DNA of 5,230 nucleotides from Porphyromonadaceae bacterium. GTDB taxonomy: Bacteria; Bacteroidota; Bacteroidia; Bacteroidales; Tannerellaceae. Positions 1-5,230 of the stretch are shown in pieces (the stretch's first letter is position 1; every line of letters begins with the position of its first letter). The translations under genes and the position numbers were made by a program. The notes beneath the pieces were generated by a model. It worked only from the letters and a program-made list of their open reading frames with translations. It was not told the DNA's origin and made no database searches. The DNA is taken from contig DOZP01000149.1 of assembly GCA_003517945.1 (NCBI GenBank), positions 7,250 to 12,479 of the forward strand, in the 5' to 3' direction.

Positions 1-795
1 CAATTACGGATGTACGAAACGACACAGCGCGAAGAATATTTCCTGAAAGCAAAACAGACCTACAACGATTGGATCTGGTCTACCTGGGGACCGGAAAAAG
101 AAGAACCCTGGAAAGGAGGCATTACATGGAAAACCGACGTGAATAAATCGAAGAATGCCTGCTCCAACGGGCCGGCGGCTATTATTGCGGCACGTATTTA
201 TACGATGTACGACGATATTATGAATCCCGGAAAAAAGCCTAAACAGGCTTATCTTCAGGAAGCAAGCAAAATATATGCCTGGCTGAGAGATCATTTATAT
301 AATCCCGAAACCGGTAAAGTATCCGATAATATGAATGCGAAAGGAAAAATCAGTCCTGCCGTCTATACCTATAACCAAGGCACTTTCATCGGAGCCGCCC
401 ACGAACTGTATAAAATCACCGGAGATAAACAATACCTGGAAGAAGCGGTGAATGCCGCCAATTATGTGATTGACCACATGTCGACAAACAACGGCGTATT
501 AAGCGACGCGACTTCGGGCGACGGCGGTTTGTTCCACGGAATATTCTTCCGTTATTTTGTAAAACTGATCAACGAACCGGACTTAAATGATACCACACGT
601 AAAAAATTTCATGATTATATCACCCGGTGCGCTACGGTCATGGCTGAAAACGGAATAAACAAAGAAAGTATGCTTTACGGCGGCAAATGGTGGTCGGCGC
701 CCGTATCAACCAAAGGAGTAGGCCTCACCCCCCACCTTTCGGGCTGTATGTTGATGGAAGCAATGTGCATACTCAAGCCTTTGCCTGAAAAGTAA
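1..795 (+). CDS. GH76 family endo-alpha-1,6-mannanase-type glycoside hydrolase, C-terminal part (5' end outside window)
   Basis: This is the last 264 residues of a family 76 glycoside hydrolase. The family hydrolyses alpha-1,6-mannan backbones of fungal or bacterial origin with an (alpha/alpha)6 barrel, usually at the cell surface or in the periplasm of Bacteroidales. Seen here: an NKSKNACSNGPAA segment (about residues 48-60), TYNQGTFIG (123-131), SGDGGLFHGIF (172-182) and a late GGKWWSAP (227-234), all in the order expected for GH76, with repeated helix pairs such as ELYKITGDKQYLEEA. The frame is open from base 1. The ATG at 10 lies inside a family-conserved helix (LRMYETTQREEYFLKAK) and has no visible ribosome binding site, so it is not the start. 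By comparison with the family, the catalytic Asp-Asp pair should lie a short way upstream of the window, followed by tryptophans, together with the signal peptide. Activity therefore cannot be judged here. The YDD at about residues 70-72 is not the catalytic pair. The stop is TAA at 793-795, converging on the A2M gene. Family assignment is firm; exact substrate is inferred. Confidence 0.92.
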   Translation, partial: QLRMYETTQREEYFLKAKQTYNDWIWSTWGPEKEEPWKGGITWKTDVNKSKNACSNGPAAIIAARIYTMYDDIMNPGKKPKQAYLQEASKIYAWLRDHLYNPETGKVSDNMNAKGKISPAVYTYNQGTFIGAAHELYKITGDKQYLEEAVNAANYVIDHMSTNNGVLSDATSGDGGLFHGIFFRYFVKLINEPDLNDTTRKKFHDYITRCATVMAENGINKESMLYGGKWWSAPVSTKGVGLTPHLSGCMLMEAMCILKPLPEK

Positions 796-803
796 AATTC
801 TCA

Positions 804-816
804 AAAGGTATCCTTT
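804..816 (-). terminator. Possible weak terminator hairpin between the convergent genes
   Basis: Inverted repeat AAAGG-TAT-CCTTT within the 24-base gap between the two stop codons. The stem is only five pairs with a three-base loop. On the minus strand it is followed by CCTTTTGAGAATTTTAC, giving some T-rich character downstream of the A2M stop; on the plus strand no T tract follows. It could serve the A2M transcript, but it is weak and may be chance. Confidence 0.28.
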
Positions 817-819
817 GCA

Positions 820-3800
820 TTACCGCTCTCCGATCTCAATCTTTCGCATGCTATTCGTTGAATTTATCACGGGAAAATACATCATTTCCGCTTTTGCAGG
901 ATTCAGCGTATAACGCCCCGTATAACGCGGCAACAGATCAATCTCAAAGGTATAATTTCCCTGCGGCAGCCTCTCACAGAAAATAACCGTCTTCTCCTTA
1001 AACGATTCACGGTATGTTTCCTCCCTGTTCCTCTCATCATAATATGGCTGATCAGGCCGGTAACTGCAACCTGCCGGAATAGGCACTTCGATCATCACAT
1101 GTTCGGCGTTTTTCTGTTTCACCTTCACTTCCACCCGCAATGTGACGGGCACACCGGCAGTAAGCGTGTCCCCGTGGCTCCATGTTGTTTTAACCTCAAA
1201 GGCATCTCCCGTATTTTCCTCCGTCACATATCTCATCTTGTATGCCGAGTAAATAAGCGGCATTCCGTCCTGTTTCTCAATCGTAAGGCGCTCGCCCGGA
1301 AGCAGGACGGTTTCATAAGGGAACTCCGTTAATTTTTTATTTTCTTTCCCCGACAACAATACGGAAGCGGGCCTATCTTTCGTGGCAGATCCGGCGATCA
1401 GATCCGGCAGGATCGTCATGACGGCCGAAGAGGCCTGATAGGTATTCCAGTAGTACTGCTTCGTACCCAATATATACATCTGCACGGGTTCCATCAGATG
1501 ACGCAGGGTTGAGTCGTTCCGGATGATACGATAAGCAATCAGCGTACTCATCATGTTATCATTGTACCAGTAAGAAGAAGACTTTCCGTCATCACAATAG
1601 ACAGCGCCCAACACATCCTTCTTCAGATATGCGGTCAGGCTGTCCGGCGAATAACCGATCTGATGCTGCTGACGCAATGCAAGCAGTTGCATCCGCTCTT
1701 TCAGGAAAGATCGCCTGTTTACATGTGCATGTACACGCGCAATAGAATCGGCTATATGCTCCTGTCGTTCTATTGCCTGCTGGAACAAGCCGATAATCTC
1801 TTCATAGTTCTGTTCCGTCCCGGCTTCCGACAAGGCGCCTACAATATCCAGATCAGCCGGTGATGCCTGACGATAACGTTTGGTATCCGTATAATCCTGT
1901 TCGATTCTTTTAAAATTCAGATTTACCGGATAACCTGCCTTACGGGCCATTTCCAACGCCCGTATCACATGCGCTGACATCCAGTAAGAAGTAGCGGACG
2001 AACGCCCCCACCAGGACCATAACATTTCATCATTCCGGTTTTGCGTCAGGCGCCTGATTATCTCATGGATATTTTTATCATATAGAAACTTCTCGCCTGC
2101 ATATTGCACATACAATCTGTAGTTCAGCAACCCGATCAGCTTGGATGCCAGTTGTTCGTTGCAGGCGTATTGATAACCCTGTAAATAATAAACCGCATCC
2201 ATATACACATCCAACTGTTTAGCCGCAATCATTACATGTAGTTCTTCATCCGGCGCCGCGGAAACGTCTTTCTGATCGCCGTTACGCAAAAAGTCAAGCG
2301 TACCTTCCGCCACTTCCGTACCTTGGCGTATAACCGGAACGGTACGCCGCTCCCCATCGTTGTACCCGTCGTCACGGCGGAACAGATAAGTAGTCGTCAG
2401 ACTATCTGTCGTGAGAGGACAGACAGGCATTTTATCCTGATGAGAAGAAGCGAACCGGATCTCTTTCCGCATAACGGTATCGGGTCCGATTGCAAACATC
2501 ACTTGTCCGCTCACCTCCTGCTTTTCATACGTATAATTACGTATATTTCCGGCATAATCAGCCGAATCGCCGGCAACAAGGAACGAAGGATTCTTCAGCT
2601 CTGCCATCAACGGCTTATAGGATTTGATGTATTTGCGCGCCGTACCGGTTTTCAGTTTCCGGTTCATGGCATACACAACCGCGTTCCATTGTGTGATATT
2701 ATCCGGAAATACAACGGCAAACTGCGCTTTTCCCTTTTTATCCGTTACAAGCCGCGGTTCCCAGAAACCTACATCGGAGAAATTGCTGCGTAATCCGTTC
2801 AGTTGCAACAGTTCACTGTATAAACGTTCTTCCGCTTCACGATCCGCATGTTCCTCTTCATCCTCCTCCGGATCTTCCGGCGGAGCCTCTCCTGCAGAAT
2901 GAGCCGTGTCACTGGCAGAAAAGGTTGAAATCGCTCCGGTTAAAGCGGATTCCCGCTGTGTTCCATATCCTATCACTACCACTTCTTCCAACAGACTCAG
3001 ATCTTCCTGCATTACAACATCAATCACACTACCTTTCCGAACCCTCACTTCCTGGGTCTCAAAACCGATATAACTGAATACCAATATAGCCTCAGCCCCA
3101 TCTACACCAATCTCAAAATTACCGTCAACATCACTGATTGTACCAAAATTCGTACCCTTTACCGATACATAAGTGCCGATAAGCGGCTCTCCCGCATAAT
3201 CTTTTATCACTCCTTTTACGGCATTGGCCGAAGTCACCTGCCGGGCGATCAGCGGGCGGTCATAATAAGCGCTACGTGAACCGGACATCTGATAAGAATG
3301 TACAGGTTGCATCATCCGGGTCCTCAACGCCAGCCATTTCCGGGAAATGGAATCAGCTTCCTGTAGCGGACGTGAGGTCATATCCGCTTCGATATAGTAA
3401 TGCCGTTTGAATGCAATACTGTCAAAACAAACATAGCGTCCGCTGTTATAAAGTAATATAACATCATACGTAGATGCAGGAATATTGCCGTACTTACGCG
3501 TTCCGTATTCTATCTGATTCGGAAATATCAGTGAATCCGTACGGATATCCCGGAAAAGCAAATTGGATACACCCGTAGAATCGGGATGCGGAAAAATTTT
3601 AAAATTGATATTCAGCCCATTCTGTATAATATGTATATTGGAAGGGCGCCAGTTATCCGTTTCTACTTTACATTGTTCTATCAGCCGGCGGAACACTTTC
3701 GGCGTCAACGCAAAATCATTCAGGTTACCGAAATCCGTAGTAGATGAAAATGTCAGATAATTATCAAGGCATGTTTGTTCAGGATACTTATATACCACGT

Positions 3801-5230
3801 TACCATCATATTCGTACCGGAATCCGCCTTCATGTTTATAAATAATACTGTCACAGTATTGCATCATCCGGTTACCGCCCGGAACAGGCCCGGCCAGCAC
3901 AGACCGCTTCAGCGGCTGCAGGCAGCGGTGGAACAACGGATAGACGACATTGCGCGATGTATCCCGCAGATAAGTAAAATCATAATTTTCCAAAACCGGA
4001 ATACGTGAAATATAGTAGTTGTAAGCCGATCGTTCCTGACCGGTAAATTGCGTGGAACCAAGCATCATACATCGCACCTTTTCCGGAGGCAACGAATCAA
4101 TATCGACACTCAGGATCGTTTTCTTATTCGGAGTGAACCGGATCGAATCAATGATCACCACCCGGTCATGCAGGCGCATGGTCACTTTCTGCATGGCCGT
4201 ATGATCCGGTACAACAAACGAATACCGTTTCGGCTGCTCAGTCCACGAAAAGTAAACGGGTTCATCATTGAGCTCGACGACAAAAACCTGTACCGATTCG
4301 CCGTTTTTCATAACAAACGGAGCAAACTCCGTCGTAGAATCGGGCGTTTCAATTTCATGCCGGAATAACTCTCCCAGCGGATACGTATATTGATAATACT
4401 TCATCGTATCAAGTCCCGCTTTTGTCTTCCAACGCGCATAATTAAGCGGAATATGAAAGTCCGACGGATTGATTTCACGGATCGAATAGCTGGTCCGCTG
4501 CTCGCGGTACCGGGGAGAAGGGCCGTAGTAAGGAAGATCGGGTACAGTATAACCAAGCTGACTGTTGTATGCAAAAGCCGTCAGGTCAACCCCTTTCACC
4601 GGTTTTCCCATGTTATCCTTTACCGTAACCGTCGCATCAAGCGTTTGCCCGGGATATATGCGCTCCGGCAAATCGATAGCTACATCCAGAAATTCTGTTT
4701 TGGGTATAAAAGTCCGGCGGTAAGCCTCTTCACTGCTTCCGAGAAAATAAAAAAGTTCCACATAATGAGCGACGCTCAAGTCGGTATTCGGATATTTAAA
4801 ATCAAATTCCTTACCCGCTCCTTTCTCAATCAGCCGGTTGCCCTGATAGATATACCATGACACATCCAGGCCGAGCGGATTAACCAGGCAAACATTAAAC
4901 GAATCAGCCCTGATTCCACCCTGAATATCCAGTTTCGAATCGAAATCAGCGGCATCTATCGTCTGCGAATAAAACGGCTCCTCCACCTGAATGCGATACT
5001 GGTCCACCGACTGCCGGAATGGTTCTTCATAAGGAAGTGCAACCTCCTTATATGCCTGCTTGTCACCATACCAAAGCCTCGCTTTTACAGGCTTTTTCCG
5101 CCCTAATTCCTCAAAATCAAAACAAATCGTATCATTTCGTATGGAATACAGAATTTCATACCTGGATTTATAGAATGTAGCCGAACTATTCGAAACCAGC
5201 AGTTGGTTATCATACGTATATGCATTTACA
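820..5230 (-). CDS. Alpha-2-macroglobulin family protein with an embedded SusC-type CarboxypepD_reg/TonB-box module (5' end outside window)
   Basis: One uninterrupted frame of 1469 residues runs from the window edge to a TAA at 820-822. Bacterial A2M proteins are envelope proteins thought to trap proteases: cleavage exposes a reactive thioester that bonds the attacker covalently. Visible order: macroglobulin-like beta domains (residues 1 to about 660, e.g. ERIYPGQTLDATVTVKDN near 189-206); CarboxypepD_reg-like domain and TonB box (668-768); acidic linker (about 781-801); A2M core (from about 812, LRSNFSDVGFWEPRL); helical thioester domain (about 1005-1285) with CNEQ at 1023-1026, then LWSWWGRSSATSYWMSAHVI and YYWNTYQASSAVMTIL helices; C-terminal beta domain (about 1344-1469, IPAGCSYRP and a final MMYFPVINS). 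The GTG at 5007-5005 could be read as a start, but 74 further in-frame codons precede it without a stop, reading as ordinary beta-domain protein, so the true start, signal peptide and any lipobox lie outside. Complete bacterial family members are often 1500-1900 residues, consistent with a missing N-terminus. No pbpC partner, the usual neighbour of one proteobacterial A2M type, is visible. Family is certain; protease-trap role is inferred. Confidence 0.95.
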   Translation of the reverse strand, partial: VNAYTYDNQLLVSNSSATFYKSRYEILYSIRNDTICFDFEELGRKKPVKARLWYGDKQAYKEVALPYEEPFRQSVDQYRIQVEEPFYSQTIDAADFDSKLDIQGGIRADSFNVCLVNPLGLDVSWYIYQGNRLIEKGAGKEFDFKYPNTDLSVAHYVELFYFLGSSEEAYRRTFIPKTEFLDVAIDLPERIYPGQTLDATVTVKDNMGKPVKGVDLTAFAYNSQLGYTVPDLPYYGPSPRYREQRTSYSIREINPSDFHIPLNYARWKTKAGLDTMKYYQYTYPLGELFRHEIETPDSTTEFAPFVMKNGESVQVFVVELNDEPVYFSWTEQPKRYSFVVPDHTAMQKVTMRLHDRVVIIDSIRFTPNKKTILSVDIDSLPPEKVRCMMLGSTQFTGQERSAYNYYISRIPVLENYDFTYLRDTSRNVVYPLFHRCLQPLKRSVLAGPVPGGNRMMQYCDSIIYKHEGGFRYEYDGNVVYKYPEQTCLDNYLTFSSTTDFGNLNDFALTPKVFRRLIEQCKVETDNWRPSNIHIIQNGLNINFKIFPHPDSTGVSNLLFRDIRTDSLIFPNQIEYGTRKYGNIPASTYDVILLYNSGRYVCFDSIAFKRHYYIEADMTSRPLQEADSISRKWLALRTRMMQPVHSYQMSGSRSAYYDRPLIARQVTSANAVKGVIKDYAGEPLIGTYVSVKGTNFGTISDVDGNFEIGVDGAEAILVFSYIGFETQEVRVRKGSVIDVVMQEDLSLLEEVVVIGYGTQRESALTGAISTFSASDTAHSAGEAPPEDPEEDEEEHADREAEERLYSELLQLNGLRSNFSDVGFWEPRLVTDKKGKAQFAVVFPDNITQWNAVVYAMNRKLKTGTARKYIKSYKPLMAELKNPSFLVAGDSADYAGNIRNYTYEKQEVSGQVMFAIGPDTVMRKEIRFASSHQDKMPVCPLTTDSLTTTYLFRRDDGYNDGERRTVPVIRQGTEVAEGTLDFLRNGDQKDVSAAPDEELHVMIAAKQLDVYMDAVYYLQGYQYACNEQLASKLIGLLNYRLYVQYAGEKFLYDKNIHEIIRRLTQNRNDEMLWSWWGRSSATSYWMSAHVIRALEMARKAGYPVNLNFKRIEQDYTDTKRYRQASPADLDIVGALSEAGTEQNYEEIIGLFQQAIERQEHIADSIARVHAHVNRRSFLKERMQLLALRQQHQIGYSPDSLTAYLKKDVLGAVYCDDGKSSSYWYNDNMMSTLIAYRIIRNDSTLRHLMEPVQMYILGTKQYYWNTYQASSAVMTILPDLIAGSATKDRPASVLLSGKENKKLTEFPYETVLLPGERLTIEKQDGMPLIYSAYKMRYVTEENTGDAFEVKTTWSHGDTLTAGVPVTLRVEVKVKQKNAEHVMIEVPIPAGCSYRPDQPYYDERNREETYRESFKEKTVIFCERLPQGNYTFEIDLLPRYTGRYTLNPAKAEMMYFPVINSTNSMRKIEIGER
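2152..2163 (-). other. Thioester motif CNEQ of the A2M protein
   Basis: Residues Cys1023-Asn1024-Glu1025-Gln1026, in the context GYQYACNEQLASKL. This fits the CxEQ consensus of complement and A2M thioester domains, where the Cys and Gln side chains form the internal beta-cysteinyl-gamma-glutamyl thioester. Both essential residues are present, and the motif sits at the start of the helical domain as expected. Many family members have Gly before the Cys; here it is Ala. The sequence therefore supports a covalently reactive A2M and not a degenerate one. Confidence 0.9.
2827..2889 (-). other. Acidic, proline-containing linker before the A2M core
   Basis: Residues about 781-801 of the A2M protein read EAPPEDPEEDEEEHADREAEE: mostly Glu and Asp, with three prolines at the start and a few His/Arg near the end. 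It is preceded by a Ser/Ala/Thr-rich stretch (STFSASDTAHSAG), so roughly residues 768-803 look disordered and solvent-exposed. In eukaryotic A2M the flexible bait region lies in a comparable place, ahead of the A2M core and thioester domains. A bait role is an inference from position and composition only; a simple spacer between the inserted SusC-like module and the core is the alternative. Confidence 0.6.
2926..3228 (-). other. Embedded CarboxypepD_reg-like domain plus SusC-type TonB box and plug stub
   Basis: Residues 668-768 of the A2M protein. The segment starts at ANAVKGVIKDYAGEPLIG, passes through GTISDVDGNFEI and LVFSYIGFETQEV, and ends MQEDLSLLEEVVVIGYGTQ followed by RESALTGAIS. This is the same order and nearly the same wording as the N-terminal extension (a seven-stranded periplasmic beta domain), TonB box and first plug strand of SusC-family TonB-dependent transporters. 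The likeness stops about ten residues after the TonB box; no plug body or barrel follows, and the next stretch is an acidic linker leading into the A2M core. CarboxypepD_reg-like domains also occur in many non-transporter Bacteroidetes proteins, but the EEVVVIGYGTQ box (748-758) is specific to the SusC type. Its function here is unknown; it could be a structural insert, a docking surface or a TonB contact. Confidence 0.92.

Noticed and set aside
10..12. ATG as the start codon of the GH76 gene
   Set aside because: It falls within a conserved helix of the family, the frame is open upstream, and the N-terminal third of the domain would be missing.
208..216. The Tyr-Asp-Asp of the GH76 protein as its catalytic pair
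   Set aside because: It follows the NKSKNA...SNGPAA helix, whereas the family's catalytic Asp pair comes earlier, before the first visible helix, and is followed by tryptophans.
1720..1733. Inverted repeat TACATG-TG-CATGTA
   Set aside because: It lies inside the A2M coding sequence where it encodes part of RVHAHVN; the symmetry is explained by neighbouring His/Ala/Val codons and has no regulatory context.
2926..3228. A separate TonB-dependent transporter gene or pseudogene
   Set aside because: The segment is in frame with A2M sequence on both sides, with no stop or frameshift, and there is no plug body or barrel.
2323..4860. Several plus-strand open frames of 65-156 codons opposite the A2M gene
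   Set aside because: They are antisense to a clear, conserved coding sequence, have no recognisable domains or ribosome binding sites, and their composition is what the opposite strand would produce.
5005..5007. GTG as the start codon of the A2M gene
   Set aside because: The frame stays open for 74 more codons to the window edge, those codons read as plausible beta-domain protein, and neither a signal peptide nor a Shine-Dalgarno site is seen at the GTG.
1..5230. Polysaccharide utilisation locus including the A2M gene
   Set aside because: Only one carbohydrate-active gene is present, the SusC-like sequence is part of the A2M protein, no SusD is seen, and the two genes are convergent.

Overview
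The window looks like chromosome of a gut-type Bacteroidales bacterium (Bacteroides/Parabacteroides-like). The reasons are a moderate G+C content, a GH76 mannanase of the type these bacteria use on mannans, and, inside the second gene, a segment that reads almost like the consensus N-terminal extension and TonB box of a SusC-family outer-membrane protein. The genus is an inference; nothing in the window fixes it.

Layout: two convergent genes fill essentially all of the sequence, and both run off the window at their 5' ends. Positions 1-795 (+) carry the C-terminal 264 residues of a glycoside hydrolase family 76 protein (endo-alpha-1,6-mannanase type). Positions 796-819 are a 24-base gap with a small inverted repeat that may be a weak terminator. 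Positions 820-5230 (-) carry 1469 residues of a very large alpha-2-macroglobulin (A2M) family protein. The gene is open to the window edge, so its signal peptide and first macroglobulin domains lie outside.

The A2M protein is the item of interest. Its visible order is: macroglobulin-like beta domains; a CarboxypepD_reg-like domain; a SusC-type TonB box plus the first few residues of a plug; a very acidic linker; the A2M core domain; a helical thioester domain with an intact CNEQ motif; and a C-terminal beta domain. The SusC-derived piece and acidic linker sit directly before the A2M core, roughly where eukaryotic A2M carries its protease bait region. The thioester motif suggests a working covalent protease trap. 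The TonB box has no beta-barrel, so it cannot be a transporter in its own right.

The two genes are transcribed toward each other and are not an operon, so no functional link between mannan degradation and the A2M protein is shown. No RNA genes, mobile elements, CRISPR arrays or long repeats were seen. In this answer, residue numbers for the minus-strand protein count from the first complete codon at the window edge (5229-5227 = residue 1).
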